A stretch of 64,000 nucleotides of DNA from Vibrio qingdaonensis (GCF_026191675.1 NZ_JAKRRY010000002.1:248001-312000); one strand, 5' to 3'. Positions 27,733-37,699 are shown, counted from the first letter of the stretch. Numbers and translations: made by a program. The notes: generated by a model from the letters alone, not told the origin.

Positions 27733-28119
27733 ATGGCATTAGAGCAAAATCAAATCGAAGAAATTGCACGTTACGACGAAGAAAAACGTCTAAAGTACAG
27801 CGTGAAGACAATGGTGCAAGAGCGTCAAATCTGGATTCTTACCGACGAGCATGGCTGTGTGATGCTAAATAGTGAAGAAGAAGATTGTGTTCCAGTTTGG
27901 CCTAATGAAGAGTTTGCGCTGCAATGGGCAACGGGCGAGTGGTCTGAATGTAAGGCGGAATCTATTTCATTGAACAAATGGCACAGCCGCTGGACAATGG
28001 GTCTTGAAGACGATGAACTGGCTGTTGTTGTGTTTCCGAATCAAAATGAAGAAGGGGTAGTGCTCTTCCCTGATGAGTTTGATTTTGAACTGAAGAAACA
28101 GGCGTCAAAAGTCCGTTAA
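27733..28119 (+). CDS. DUF2750 domain-containing protein
   Basis: Acidic soluble protein of 128 residues of the DUF2750 type: tryptophan-rich core with VWPNEEFALQWATGEW and FPDEFDFEL at the end. Function unknown. The frame opens 22 codons earlier, but the ATG at 27733 preceded by AAAAGG gives the typical N-terminus (MALEQNQIEEIARYDEE). A 7-bp dyad TTATCAA / TTGATAA follows at about 28130-28150. Confidence 0.8.
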   Translation: MALEQNQIEEIARYDEEKRLKYSVKTMVQERQIWILTDEHGCVMLNSEEEDCVPVWPNEEFALQWATGEWSECKAESISLNKWHSRWTMGLEDDELAVVVFPNQNEEGVVLFPDEFDFELKKQASKVR

Positions 28120-28225
28120 TCAATAGTCTTATCAATGCAAGCTTGATAAAACAACCATCTTGGTATGCAACTATAGCTGGCTCAGGTAGAATTATCGCCT
28201 TGATGTGAATGGATTAAAGTTTGTT

Positions 28226-28759
28226 ATGCCAAGATTTTTACTGTTTTTTTCTTGCTTAGTGATAAGTCCGTTAGGGCTCGCCTCTAACAGCCAAGGATGG
28301 GATACCTTTAGCGATATTGGTGCTTATGGATTAGTTGGACTTGCCGCGGGTTTGCCTGCGTATCAAGAAGATTGGGATGGTGTTTGGCAGGCGGGACTCA
28401 GTATTGGTTCGGCGTCCGCTATTGGCTTAATTGGTAAGCATACTATTGATGCGCCACGCCCGGATGGCAGCGATAATAAGAGCTTTCCTTCCAATCATAC
28501 TGCTAATGCTTTTGCTTCAGCCACGACGTTACATATTCGTCATGGTTGGCAAGTCGGTTTACCTGCTTACGGTGTTGCGACGCTCGTTGGTGTTGGACGG
28601 GTACAAGCCAATAAACATTATTGGCGTGATGTTGCCGCTGGTGCCGCAATTGGCGTATTCACTGGGTGGCTCTTTACCGATAAGTTGGATCCAAAGGTGC
28701 AGCTGCTGCCTTGGGCAACGCCGCATAGCTCAGGCGTGTCGGTCACCTATGTGTGGTAG
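28226..28759 (+). CDS. PAP2-family phosphatase
   Basis: Exported or membrane-associated acid phosphatase of the PAP2 superfamily, 177 residues. The three catalytic motifs are present: K-H-T-I-D-A-P-R-P (KX6RP), PSNH, and G-R-V-Q-A-N-K-H-Y-W-R-D (SRX5HX3D form with G for S). The ATG at 28226 begins a signal peptide (MPRFLLFFSCLVISPLGLAS); another Met lies 7 codons upstream. Neither has a clear ribosome site. Substrate (lipid phosphate, undecaprenyl pyrophosphate or other) is not predictable here. Confidence 0.82.
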   Translation: MPRFLLFFSCLVISPLGLASNSQGWDTFSDIGAYGLVGLAAGLPAYQEDWDGVWQAGLSIGSASAIGLIGKHTIDAPRPDGSDNKSFPSNHTANAFASATTLHIRHGWQVGLPAYGVATLVGVGRVQANKHYWRDVAAGAAIGVFTGWLFTDKLDPKVQLLPWATPHSSGVSVTYVW

Positions 28760-28827
28760 TCACGTAGCGGGGGTGAAGTGTTGGGTAATGAGACGTTTGG
28801 TCACGCTATATCTGTGAGTGGGACATA

Positions 28828-28855
28828 AAAAAGCTCAGCGTTTGCTGAGCTTTTT
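28828..28855. terminator. Bidirectional terminator
   Basis: AAAAAGCTCAGC / GCTGAGCTTTTT around GTTT, between the convergent PAP2 and yciU genes. Confidence 0.9.
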
Positions 28856-28889
28856 ATTAGGCAATTTTTGTCACATTCAGCGGAAAAAA

Positions 28890-29207
28890 TTAGTCTCTTT
28901 TCCACAGAATATGGCAGAACTTATTGTCCGGGTCTCGGCTAACGAGTAGGCGAGCAAACACATCATCTAGGACGTCATCTTCTTCGTTTACGAGTCCGAT
29001 ACGTACTTCGGCAAAGGTTTCATCAACAGCGAAGCCAACATGTTCAGGCCAATCTTCTCCCGTCTCAACGAGCTCGGCAGCGCCTCGGTCTTCAAATTGC
29101 GCCGTAAACAGGATGACATCTGCGGCTTCAAGGTTATCCGGCGCCATCTCTAGGAAGATGTCGTAAGCGGCATCGATGACGTCGTCGTATGAAATCAGTT
29201 CAGACAT
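28890..29207 (-). CDS. yciU: YciU-family DNA-mimic-like protein
   Basis: A strongly acidic 105-residue protein of the HI1450/YciU family (UPF0263), structurally known as a double-stranded DNA mimic. Acidic clusters NEEDDVLDDVFARLL and ETGEDWPEH are typical. Its partner in the cell is not established. It starts 4 bases after the yeiP stop and is therefore cotranscribed with that gene. Confidence 0.9.
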   Translation of the reverse strand: MSELISYDDVIDAAYDIFLEMAPDNLEAADVILFTAQFEDRGAAELVETGEDWPEHVGFAVDETFAEVRIGLVNEEDDVLDDVFARLLVSRDPDNKFCHILWKRD

Positions 29208-29211
29208 AATA

Positions 29212-29778
29212 TTAAGCTCGGTTCATGTATTTGCGTTCAGCGGTATTGATCACAACGCGATCACCTGTTGCGATGTACTCTGGCACTTGAATAGTTAGGC
29301 CAGTAGCAAAACGTGCAGGCTTAGAGCGAGCAGATGCCGATGCACCTTTGATAGATGGGTCCGTTTCTTCAATGACTAACTCTACCGATGATGGTAGTTC
29401 TAGACCTGCAGCGTTGCCATTAATCAAGACAACTTGCACACCTTGAGTTTCTTCATTGATGAGTAGGAGGTCATCTTCGATCTCGTTGTGTTTGAAGGTA
29501 AATTGAGTGTAGTCTTCATTGTCCATGAAGATGTACTCGTCGCCATCTACGTAAGAAAACGTCACGTTTCTTTTGCTCATTTCAACGGTATCAACAAGTT
29601 CATCAGACTTATATCGTTCTTCGATTTTTGAGCCCGTTGCTAAATCAGTACAGCGCAATTTGTAGATTTTTGCTCCGCCACGACCACCAGGAGTGGTAAT
29701 CTCGATATCTTTGATTAGCAACGTCTTACCATTTGACTCAATCGCAAAACCTTTTTTAAGCTCACTTGCCTTTGGCAT
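29212..29778 (-). CDS. yeiP: Elongation factor P-like protein EfpL (YeiP)
   Basis: EF-P paralogue of 188 residues with three beta-barrel domains. The functional loop reads TTPGGRGGAKIYK, with Arg at the tip where EF-P has a modified Lys, the hallmark of YeiP/EfpL. EfpL relieves ribosome stalling at polyproline and related motifs. It is upstream of yciU in a two-gene operon. True efp is not in the window. Confidence 0.93.
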   Translation of the reverse strand: MPKASELKKGFAIESNGKTLLIKDIEITTPGGRGGAKIYKLRCTDLATGSKIEERYKSDELVDTVEMSKRNVTFSYVDGDEYIFMDNEDYTQFTFKHNEIEDDLLLINEETQGVQVVLINGNAAGLELPSSVELVIEETDPSIKGASASARSKPARFATGLTIQVPEYIATGDRVVINTAERKYMNRA

Positions 29779-29949
29779 GAAATTTTTCCTTCGTTTTAAT
29801 TAGACAGTCAATTATACGACCGAATGGTTGATTTGCTCAAGAAACAACTGTTCGCAACAGGAAACTTTGCGAAGAATTTATCCTGTGACAAGGATGGCCG
29901 AGAAAACGATAGCCTACGTATCGGCTAAGTGAATTGAATCTAGGCAGAG

Positions 29950-30762
29950 GTGTCAGTAATATGGGGGCATGTTACTTCTTATACGATAGCGCCAGTGCAG
30001 CCGATTACCCCTAACTCTTTACCGATCCCACAAGTCACTTATCATACCGCGATAAAGGACTTACTTATGTGCTTAAAAAGTGCGCTTAGGGATGACCTTC
30101 ATAGTGTCTATATTTATGGTTCTGTTGCTCAGGGTAGGGCGATTGCTGGTGTGTCAGACCTCAATGTGGTGGTCGTGACGCAATCGTCGCTTTCGGCGAG
30201 CCAAAAAAAAGTTTTCAATACCATTGATTGGCGATTTCAAAAAAACTTCCCATTTGTTGATGCGGTTTCGATTCGAAGCACCGTCATCAATGATGTCGTG
30301 TCTTTAGACGCATTATTTACCTGGGGGTTTTTATTGAAGCAATGCTGCGTATGCGTCCATGGTGATGATCTTGCTGAGTGCTTTGGTGACTATGTCGCAA
30401 GTTGGGAAATTGCGAAGCAGTGGAATATGGACATAGGACAATCCGTGCCCATCCTTAGGCACCGTATTGCGGTCGCGAACACGGATAAGGCGCTATTAAA
30501 AGCGCAGCGAGAGATGGCTAAAAAGCTACTTCGTGCCGCTTATGGTTTGATCATGCCTAAAACAAAACGATGGTATGATGAGCCGCATCAGTGCGCTCAA
30601 CAATTTCTTGTCCATTATCCAGAAAAGCGAATAGTAATAGAACGTCTTGAGATTCTGTTGGGACCACGAGTGATCCCCAAACGCTCGGTGGTTGCGTTGT
30701 TGGACGACTTTGGTCAGTGGCTAGTCAGCGAGTACAAAAAAACTGAATTTAGAATCGGTTAG
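29950..30762 (+). CDS. Nucleotidyltransferase-fold protein
   Basis: A 270-residue protein with an MNT/aminoglycoside-adenylyltransferase-like N-terminal half and a helical C-terminal half. The helix-strand signature is YIYGSVAQGRAIAGVSDLN: Gly57-Ser58 and Asp70 are present, but the second metal-binding Asp of the D-x-D motif is Asn72. Asp104 in FVDAVSI could be the third carboxylate. It may be active, weakened or non-catalytic. The start is a GTG with AGG 5 bases upstream. No antitoxin (HEPN) partner adjoins, so a toxin-antitoxin role is unlikely. Confidence 0.7.
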   Translation: MSVIWGHVTSYTIAPVQPITPNSLPIPQVTYHTAIKDLLMCLKSALRDDLHSVYIYGSVAQGRAIAGVSDLNVVVVTQSSLSASQKKVFNTIDWRFQKNFPFVDAVSIRSTVINDVVSLDALFTWGFLLKQCCVCVHGDDLAECFGDYVASWEIAKQWNMDIGQSVPILRHRIAVANTDKALLKAQREMAKKLLRAAYGLIMPKTKRWYDEPHQCAQQFLVHYPEKRIVIERLEILLGPRVIPKRSVVALLDDFGQWLVSEYKKTEFRIG

Positions 30763-30791
30763 CGATATATGAGTGTACCTTGTCTCGACCG

Positions 30792-33170
30792 CTAAAATAG
30801 CCCCATTTGTGGCGCACTAAGATCATCAAAATTCTTGTCGATAAAAGGCAAAATAGCGTCGGCGACGGGCCTCAATTGTTTATCAATGTAATGTTGGTAA
30901 TCAATGGCTGACAAGCGATAGTCCTTTGGTTCGGGGCCGTTGACGGTAATGAGGTACTCAATACGACCTTTATTCTGGTATTGCAACGGACGCCCTAATT
31001 GTTGATTCATTTGGTCTGCCATTCGTGCCGCTCTTACCTGCGGTGGAATATTTTTTACGTATTCATGCAGCCTTCTTCGGAGACGCTTTTGATAGACCAG
31101 TTTATGGTCATTATCGCCATTTGCTGTCGATTCTACAGTTGCGCGGATATAATCGTCTGGATCTTGCCCGGTAAAAATCATTTGATAAAGTGTTTGTTGA
31201 AACTCTTGCGCGAGCGGTGTCCAATCGGTGCGAGCACTTTCTAATCCTTTAAATATGAGCTTTTCTCCTTCAGAGGTGCGCTGAAGTCCGGCGTAGCGCT
31301 TTTTTGACCCGGTCTCTGAGCCGCGTATTGTTGGCATTAAAAATTTGCCGTAATGGGTTTCATACTCTAACTCAAGTATTGAGGTTAGTTGATACTCATC
31401 AAGCAAGTGCTGTGTCCACCATTCATTAATGTACGTCACGAGTTGATTGCCAATACCATCAGCCTTGTCGTTGTTATAGCTACCGTTGAGAGAGACAAAT
31501 ATAGAGTCTGTATCCCCATAAATAACCTGATAGCCTTGTTGTTCTATGAGAACCTTTGTTGTTTTCATTATTTCATGTCCACGCATCGTGATAGATGATG
31601 CAAGGCGAGTATCGAAGAAGCGGCAACCAGATGAACCTAATACTCCATAAAACGAATTCATGATGATTTTTATAGCTTGAGAAAATGCCTTTTCTTGATT
31701 AGCTTTTGCCACGTCACGAGCCTTCCAAAGCTCTTCAATTAAATTTGGAAGAAAATGCTGAGTTCTGTGAAATTGACCGCCGCGAAATCCTGCAATCGCC
31801 TGTGAATTATGTCGACCTATCTCTAGCTTTAAGCCTTCAATAAGTCCCATCGGGTCAATTAAAAATGAGCGAATAATCGAAGGGTAAAGGCTTTTAAAAT
31901 CTAATACTAATACGGAGTCGTAGAGTCCTGGGATCGAGTCCATCACATACCCACCAGGGCTGGCAATCCAGTTTTCAGGGTGAAGGTTTGGAGCCGCATA
32001 TTGAGCGCGGTGGAGACGAGGGAGATATAGATTGGTGAATGCTGCAACAGAGCCGCCCACACGATCCAATTCCACACCAGTTAGTCGTGTTCGCTCAATG
32101 GCGAAGTCGAGTAAATGTGTCGCCTTAAAAATACGGTTTACTAGCACACAGTCTTGCAGGTTGTATTTTGCGAGTGCAGGTTTGTCGCCATGATACATGG
32201 CGTTAATCTCATCCATACGGTCATGAGCATTGTGTATCGCTTTACCTTCGCCAAGTAGTTCTTGAGAGACGGCTTCTAGAGACCAGGAGCGAAAGTGATA
32301 CGTTGCCGTCTTTAACGTATCTATCCCGTCGAGAACAACTCGACCAGGTATGTTGATGAAGCTTTGTCCGCTAGATTGCAACGTACGGAAATAAATCCGT
32401 TGTTCATTGCGTCCAAGGTTGAGTGCTATTCGATGAAGTTCAGCTCGCTTTTGCAGTAATTTGAAATCAAAATCGATGACACTCCAACCAATGATGACGT
32501 CCGGATTGAAGTTCTTAAACCATTGGTTTAGCGCAATGAGTAGCGATTTTTCGTCGTTAACCCATTGGATGGTTGTGTCAGCCGCTTGTGGTTGACCAAC
32601 CATGATCACCCGACTGTCATTTTCAGCATCGAAACCAATGGAATAAAGCTGACCTTTTTCCGAGCACTCTATATCTATGGATAGCACATTAAGCTTAGGG
32701 GTATGCTTACCCGCCTTCACCTTGGCATTACTAACTTGGGTAAATTGATTAGGCTGGCCTGGGTTGATGATTCGTCGTTGCCCAGTAAATGTTAAGCTGC
32801 CTTGAATAAAACGTTCCATCAAAAAGCGATCGGCTAATTTAATGTCACTTTCAAGAACTAGAATGTCGGTGTTTTTTAAGGACTCTGCGAGTTTACGCGA
32901 GTCGCTAATACTGCGGCAGTAGACAGCAGTCAGTGCTTCGTCAGCAAAGCTTTTCAGTGCAATCTCTTTAGGAGCGATAGCCACGTTTAGTGACTCCGCT
33001 AAAGTGGTGACGGTGTGTAGACTAGTTTGTGGAACAAAAAAAACAGGCTGTTGGTCATCAATCAGTAGTTGCGCTGGTCCTTCTTCTGTCGTCAGCCATA
33101 ATTCAATGACAGGCCCTGTATGTGTGTCTCGTGCTTGGCGCGTAAGAAGAAAACCAGTACTAATGTCCAA
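30792..33170 (-). CDS. polB: DNA polymerase II
   Basis: Family B repair polymerase of 792 residues. The 3'-5' exonuclease motif is SIDIECSEKG near residue 168. Polymerase motifs are DFKSLYPSII, NSFYGVLGSSGCRFFD and YGDTDSIFVSL. In E. coli the gene is SOS-induced; no CTGT-N8-ACAG LexA box was found in the bases just upstream. It is convergent with the nucleotidyltransferase gene. Confidence 0.96.
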   Translation of the reverse strand: MDISTGFLLTRQARDTHTGPVIELWLTTEEGPAQLLIDDQQPVFFVPQTSLHTVTTLAESLNVAIAPKEIALKSFADEALTAVYCRSISDSRKLAESLKNTDILVLESDIKLADRFLMERFIQGSLTFTGQRRIINPGQPNQFTQVSNAKVKAGKHTPKLNVLSIDIECSEKGQLYSIGFDAENDSRVIMVGQPQAADTTIQWVNDEKSLLIALNQWFKNFNPDVIIGWSVIDFDFKLLQKRAELHRIALNLGRNEQRIYFRTLQSSGQSFINIPGRVVLDGIDTLKTATYHFRSWSLEAVSQELLGEGKAIHNAHDRMDEINAMYHGDKPALAKYNLQDCVLVNRIFKATHLLDFAIERTRLTGVELDRVGGSVAAFTNLYLPRLHRAQYAAPNLHPENWIASPGGYVMDSIPGLYDSVLVLDFKSLYPSIIRSFLIDPMGLIEGLKLEIGRHNSQAIAGFRGGQFHRTQHFLPNLIEELWKARDVAKANQEKAFSQAIKIIMNSFYGVLGSSGCRFFDTRLASSITMRGHEIMKTTKVLIEQQGYQVIYGDTDSIFVSLNGSYNNDKADGIGNQLVTYINEWWTQHLLDEYQLTSILELEYETHYGKFLMPTIRGSETGSKKRYAGLQRTSEGEKLIFKGLESARTDWTPLAQEFQQTLYQMIFTGQDPDDYIRATVESTANGDNDHKLVYQKRLRRRLHEYVKNIPPQVRAARMADQMNQQLGRPLQYQNKGRIEYLITVNGPEPKDYRLSAIDYQHYIDKQLRPVADAILPFIDKNFDDLSAPQMGLF

Positions 33171-33662
33171 AGGGGATCCTAAATAGCCACAAATAAGATT
33201 AATTATTGCGCAATACTCAGTGGCTGATAAAAGCGAATTTGTTTTAGTGTATCAAAGCTCAGCAAAGAGAGAAAATTTACCGACATAAGCTAAACTTAAG
33301 TGTCAATTTCGATTTTAGCCGTGTTGATGATGATTTTATAATAGTGATTTGTATCGTATTTTAACGATTAATTAGATAATCATGTGGGGGCAGTTTCATA
33401 GGGAAAAAGATCAAATTGTTGTGATAAAACGAAGGCTTACAGCGACCGAGTACTTGGTTGTATACTTTGTAACCTAATGATTTTTAAGTTTTTATGATTG
33501 ACGGTGCTATCACTTCATCGTAATGTGTTTATCAAAGTTTGCGGTCGTGCACGATTTGCGCGAAAGCTTTTTTGTATAATTTGCGATATGATACGCAGCT
33601 AAGCTGCTATCCACTAACCTTGAGTGGTCGCAGAGCCAATAAATAAGTGTGGAGATACAAGT
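33171..33662. promoter_or_regulatory. Intergenic region between polB and uvrY
   Basis: Nearly 500 bases with divergent promoters. A TATAAT hexamer at 33575-33580 is a candidate -10 for uvrY, though no good -35 matches. Two small hairpins follow in its leader: GCAGC-TAA-GCTGC (33595-33607) and CCACT-N7-AGTGG (33611-33627). No gene is supported here. Confidence 0.4.
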
Positions 33663-34307
33663 TTGATTAATGTTTTCCTTGTAGATGATCACGAACTGGT
33701 TCGCACAGGGATCCGACGTATTATAGAAGACGTCCGTGGAATGAACGTAGCAGGGGAAGCTGACAGTGGTGAAGAGTCTGTAAAATGGTGTCGTAACAAT
33801 CATGTAGACGTTATTTTAATGGACATGAATATGCCCGGAATTGGTGGTTTAGAAGCAACGAAAAAAATTCTTCGCCATAATCCAGACGTTAAGATCATCG
33901 TACTAACAGTACATACCGAAAATCCGTTTCCAACCAAAGTGATGCAAGCGGGGGCAGCAGGTTATTTGACCAAAGGCGCAGCGCCTGATGAAATGGTTAA
34001 CGCAATTCGCTTAGTTCATAGCGGACAGCGCTACATCTCACCTGAAATTGCCCAACAAATGGCTTTGAGTCAGTTTTCTTCGGCTTCAGAAAATCCATTT
34101 AAAGATTTGTCTGAGCGCGAGCTTCAGATCATGATGATGATCACTAAGGGGCAAAAAGTGACGGATATTTCTGAACAGCTCAGTCTTAGCCCAAAGACGG
34201 TTAACAGCTATCGATATCGCTTATTTAGTAAGCTGGATATTAATGGCGATGTTGAACTGACTCACTTAGCGATCAGACACGGAATGTTAGATACTGAGAC
34301 ATTGTAG
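33663..34307 (+). CDS. uvrY: Response regulator UvrY (VarA/GacA)
   Basis: FixJ/NarL-type regulator of 214 residues, partner of the BarA/VarS kinase; it activates csr small RNAs. Receiver domain at 1-120 with acidic pocket DDHE and phospho-acceptor Asp in ILMDMNMPG (about 54), then Lys in YLTKGA (about 104). A LuxR-type HTH lies at 150-205. Homology places the start at the TTG at 33663, with GGAG 8 bases before; the E. coli gene is also thought to use UUG. The stop overlaps the uvrC start by one base, as in other gammaproteobacteria. Confidence 0.95.
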   Translation: MINVFLVDDHELVRTGIRRIIEDVRGMNVAGEADSGEESVKWCRNNHVDVILMDMNMPGIGGLEATKKILRHNPDVKIIVLTVHTENPFPTKVMQAGAAGYLTKGAAPDEMVNAIRLVHSGQRYISPEIAQQMALSQFSSASENPFKDLSERELQIMMMITKGQKVTDISEQLSLSPKTVNSYRYRLFSKLDINGDVELTHLAIRHGMLDTETL

Positions 34308-36139
34308 TGTCAGACCCAACCTTTGATTCAATCTCTTTTTTAAAAACAGTGACCAACCAACCCGGCGTCTATCGAATGTATGACGCCGAGTCGGTGGTGA
34401 TATATGTTGGCAAAGCAAAAGATCTAAAAAAACGGTTGGCGAGCTATTTTCGTAAGAAAGTTGACCGTGAAAAGACGCGCGCTTTGGTTAGTCATATCGA
34501 TAAAATTGACGTGACAGTGACCCACACTGAAACCGAAGCACTGATCTTAGAACATAACTACATTAAGCAATACCTACCGAAGTACAACGTCTTATTACGA
34601 GACGACAAGTCTTATCCGTACATTTTCATTTCTAATCATAAGCATCCTCGATTGTCGCTGCACAGAGGGGCTCGTCGACGTAAAGGCGAATATTTTGGTC
34701 CTTACCCTGACTCAGGGGCGGTGCGTCAAACATTACACCTTATCCAAAAGATTTTCCCTGTGCGTCAGTGTGAAGATTCCGTTTATGGCAACCGAAGTCG
34801 ACCTTGTTTGATGTATCAAATTGGACGGTGCGCAGGGCCTTGTGTTAGTCGCATTATCTCGGATGACGACTATCAAGAATTGGTTGGTTATGTTCGTCTT
34901 TTCTTACAAGGGAAAGATAAGCATGTATTACAACTGCTTGTTGACAAAATGGATGAAGCCAGTCGGAGCCTTAAGTTTGAAGACGCGGCAAAGTTTCGCG
35001 ATCAAATCCAAGCTATTCGTCGTGTTCAAGAACAGCAATTTGTTTCCGAGGACAGCGATGATGACATGGATGTATTGGGGTATGCACAAGAAAATGGCGT
35101 TGCTTGTATTCATATTCTGATGATTCGCCAAGGAAAGATACTCGGCAGCCGCAGCCATTTCCCCAAAATTCCGGTCGACACAGAACAACATGAAGTGTTT
35201 TACAGCTTCTTAAGTCAGTACTATTTAAATCAGAGTGAATCTCGCACGATTCCAAGCCGCATTATTCTTAATAGTGGCCTTATTGAAGATATGGTGGTTT
35301 TACAAGCTGGGCTGTCAGACATCGCGGGGCGAAAAGTGACCTTCAACACTGATCCTTCAGGGTCTCGTGGGCAATACCTTAAGCTCTCTAACACCAATGC
35401 ATTGACGGCTATCACCAGTAAAATTAATCACAAGATGACGGTTAATCAACGCTTTAAGGCGTTGCAGAAAGTCTTTAAACTAGACAGTATTACACGCATG
35501 GAGTGTTTTGATATTAGTCATACGATGGGTGAGAACACCATCGCATCTTGTGTCGTATTTAACCAAGAAGGTCCGGTAAAACAAGAGTATCGTCGTTATA
35601 ACATTACCGGCATTACTGGTGGTGATGATTATGCGGCGATGGGGCAGGTATTAGACCGCCGTTACTCAAAAGTCGATGTAGATAAAATTCCAGACATTAT
35701 TTTTATCGATGGCGGGAAAGGTCAGCTCAATCGTGCTGTCGAGATTGTTTCCAAATATTGGGGAGAATGGCCTAAGCTGCCGCTGTTGATTGGTATCGCG
35801 AAAGGTGTGACTCGAAAGCCCGGTTTAGAAACACTGATTACGCCACAAGGTGATGAGTTTAATTTGCCCAGTGATGCTCCGGCCCTGCATCTAATACAGC
35901 ATATTCGTGATGAAAGTCACAATCATGCGATTGCTGGGCACAGAGCTAAACGTGCAAAGGCAAGAAGAACCAGTCCACTAGAAGGGATTGAAGGTGTTGG
36001 ACCAAAACGCCGTCAAGCTTTGCTTAAGTATATGGGTGGCTTACAAGAATTGAAGCGTGCAACTGTAGAAGAAATCGCCAAAGTGCCCGGAATTAGTATT
36101 TCTTTGGCAGAAAACATCTATCAAGCATTGAAACACTAG
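34307..36139 (+). CDS. uvrC: Excinuclease ABC subunit C
   Basis: Nucleotide excision repair nuclease of 610 residues. GIY-YIG domain at about 16-95 ([11 protein letters not shown]...IYVGKA), Cys-rich [25 protein letters not shown] near 150, UVR motif near 205-240, RNase H-like UvrC domain ([18 protein letters not shown]), and a C-terminal helix-hairpin-helix pair. Start is a GTG whose G is the last base of the uvrY stop, so translation is coupled. Confidence 0.97.
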   Translation: MSDPTFDSISFLKTVTNQPGVYRMYDAESVVIYVGKAKDLKKRLASYFRKKVDREKTRALVSHIDKIDVTVTHTETEALILEHNYIKQYLPKYNVLLRDDKSYPYIFISNHKHPRLSLHRGARRRKGEYFGPYPDSGAVRQTLHLIQKIFPVRQCEDSVYGNRSRPCLMYQIGRCAGPCVSRIISDDDYQELVGYVRLFLQGKDKHVLQLLVDKMDEASRSLKFEDAAKFRDQIQAIRRVQEQQFVSEDSDDDMDVLGYAQENGVACIHILMIRQGKILGSRSHFPKIPVDTEQHEVFYSFLSQYYLNQSESRTIPSRIILNSGLIEDMVVLQAGLSDIAGRKVTFNTDPSGSRGQYLKLSNTNALTAITSKINHKMTVNQRFKALQKVFKLDSITRMECFDISHTMGENTIASCVVFNQEGPVKQEYRRYNITGITGGDDYAAMGQVLDRRYSKVDVDKIPDIIFIDGGKGQLNRAVEIVSKYWGEWPKLPLLIGIAKGVTRKPGLETLITPQGDEFNLPSDAPALHLIQHIRDESHNHAIAGHRAKRAKARRTSPLEGIEGVGPKRRQALLKYMGGLQELKRATVEEIAKVPGISISLAENIYQALKH

Positions 36140-36187
36140 TGAAAATCCCGCAACATAAAGACGCAGTAGAATAGAGCTGATAATTAT

Positions 36188-36745
36188 ATGCGTTTAAATA
36201 TACCTAACATTTTGTCTTTGTTGAGATTATTTCTCATCCCCGTATTCGTCGTAGCGTTTTATCTACCCTATAGTTGGGCGCCTTTTGCCGCCGCAATGAT
36301 TTTTTGGGTAGCTGGCTTTACCGATTGGTTGGATGGAATGCTAGCAAGAAAGCTAAACCAAACCTCTCGCTTCGGAGCCTTTATTGACCCTGTTGCGGAT
36401 AAAGTGCTGGTTGCCACAGCATTAATACTTATTACTGAGCATTATCATAGCATTTGGATTACCATTCCAGCGGTCACTATGATTGGGCGGGAAATAATCA
36501 TTTCAGCCCTGAGAGAGTGGATGGCTGAGATAGGGAAGCGAGCAAGTGTTGCCGTTTCTTGGGTTGGTAAAGTCAAAACGGTGACCCAAATGTTTGCTTT
36601 GTGGGTACTGGTATGGCGTTATGATGACTGGATGATTTGGGTTGGGTATGTTGCTTTGTATATTGCGACAATTCTTACTTACTGGTCAATGATGCAGTAT
36701 TTGTCGGCAGCAAAAGACGATTTACTGAATTCAGAAGATGAATAG
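36188..36745 (+). CDS. pgsA: Phosphatidylglycerophosphate synthase
   Basis: Inner-membrane CDP-alcohol phosphatidyltransferase joining CDP-diacylglycerol and glycerol-3-phosphate. The family motif DGX2ARX8GX3DX3D is seen as [20 protein letters not shown] followed by IDPVAD, and there are several membrane helices. 185 residues as usual. It follows uvrC by 48 bases and is followed by a terminator, then the tRNA cluster. Confidence 0.96.
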   Translation: MRLNIPNILSLLRLFLIPVFVVAFYLPYSWAPFAAAMIFWVAGFTDWLDGMLARKLNQTSRFGAFIDPVADKVLVATALILITEHYHSIWITIPAVTMIGREIIISALREWMAEIGKRASVAVSWVGKVKTVTQMFALWVLVWRYDDWMIWVGYVALYIATILTYWSMMQYLSAAKDDLLNSEDE

Positions 36746-36756
36746 AATTTAAAGAG

Positions 36757-36786
36757 AAAAAAGGCGAGCGTTTAGCTCGCCTTTTT
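36757..36786 (+). terminator. Terminator after pgsA
   Basis: AAAAAGGCGAGC / GCTCGCCTTTTT around GTTTA. Confidence 0.9.
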
Positions 36787-36985
36787 CATACTTGTAAGAT
36801 AGTGACGCTTATGAGCAAAGATAGATTCGCTTATTTTGGCTCAGCCTACTGCTAACCAACCTTCAATCGAATGAAAGTTAGCAGCTAGATAGCAAATAAT
36901 CTGCATTTTTATGCTACTAAATTGAGCAAATCACCTGTTTTTGAATGTTTATTAGGCAAACGATTCAAAATATAAAAAAATACTA

Positions 36986-37013
36986 TTGACTCATTTGGCT
37001 GATTACGTAAAAT
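36986..37013 (+). promoter_or_regulatory. Sigma-70 promoter of the tRNA cluster
   Basis: TTGACT (36986-36991), 16-base spacer, TAAAAT (37008-37013), followed by a G/C-rich discriminator GCATCCCG of the kind found at stringently controlled stable-RNA promoters. The rest of 36787-37071 shows no gene. Confidence 0.75.
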
Positions 37014-37071
37014 GCATCCCGTACTCAAGAGGAACTGCTTAAAGCAAACTCAAAAGTAGCAACAAAAAGAA

Positions 37072-37145
37072 GGCGCCTTGGCAGAGTGGCTATGCAGCGG
37101 ATTGCAAATCCGTGGACCTCGGTTCGACTCCGGGAGGCGCCTCCA
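37072..37145 (+). tRNA. tRNA-Cys (GCA)
   Basis: 74-base cloverleaf with acceptor GGCGCCT / AGGCGCC, anticodon GCA in GATTGCAAATC, T-loop GGTTCGACTCC and encoded CCA. Confidence 0.96.
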
Positions 37146-37179
37146 TTCTCTTATGAGAAAGAGTTGTTGATTACAACTT

Positions 37180-37255
37180 GCGATACTAGCTCAGTTGGTA
37201 GAGCGCAACCTTGCCAAGGTTGAGGTCATCGGTTCGAACCCGATGTATCGATCCA
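37180..37255 (+). tRNA. tRNA-Gly (GCC), variant copy with G1:A72
   Basis: 76-base tRNA with anticodon GCC (CTTGCCAAG). It is identical to the copy at 37459 except base 72, which is A (position 37251) where the other has C. This breaks the first acceptor pair (G1:A72). The encoded CCA is intact. It may be a functional variant or a decaying copy. Confidence 0.88.
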
Positions 37256-37335
37256 AATTTTGAATGCAGCGTGATAACGATGCATAAGATGGTGTTTTAC
37301 TTTTCAGTAATCGGCATCGCAATAAAGAATTGCGT

Positions 37336-37422
37336 GCCCTGGTGGTGGAATTGGTAGACACAAGGGATTTAAAATCCCTCGGCGTTCGCGCTGTGCCGGT
37401 TCAAGTCCGGCCCGGGGCACCA
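37336..37422 (+). tRNA. tRNA-Leu (TAA)
   Basis: 87-base class II tRNA with long variable arm, anticodon TAA in GGGATTTAAAATCCC, acceptor GCCCTGG / CCGGGGC (one T-G pair), encoded CCA. Same cluster position as leuZ in E. coli. Confidence 0.96.
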
Positions 37423-37458
37423 TCTATTAAAGCCTATATAGTGATGCTATATAGCAAT

Positions 37459-37534
37459 GCGATACTAGCTCAGTTGGTAGAGCGCAACCTTGCCAAGGTT
37501 GAGGTCATCGGTTCGAACCCGATGTATCGCTCCA
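37459..37534 (+). tRNA. tRNA-Gly (GCC)
   Basis: 76-base tRNA with fully paired acceptor GCGATAC / GTATCGC, anticodon GCC and encoded CCA. Canonical partner of the variant at 37180. Confidence 0.96.
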
Positions 37535-37538
37535 ATTC

Positions 37539-37567
37539 AAAGCCCTAGCAGAAATGCTAGGGCTTTT
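37539..37567 (+). terminator. Terminator of tRNA cluster
   Basis: AAAGCCCTAGCA / TGCTAGGGCTTTTT around GAAA. Confidence 0.92.
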
Positions 37568-37699
37568 TGGTTTCTATTTTCTGCAACTCTTTGTTTTATC
37601 CCATATCCCATCGTGGCATGGTGTCCAGTTCTTGCTTTATCTTAGTGGTCGTTTTTGTCATGATGTGTGACTCATTGCAAAAAACACTCTGGAGTAAGC

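Noticed and set aside
33171..33300. LexA box at polB
   Set aside because: No CTGT-N8-ACAG pattern was found.
33510..33803. Minus-strand open frame over the start of uvrY
   Set aside because: Antisense to a well-supported gene and lacking protein character.
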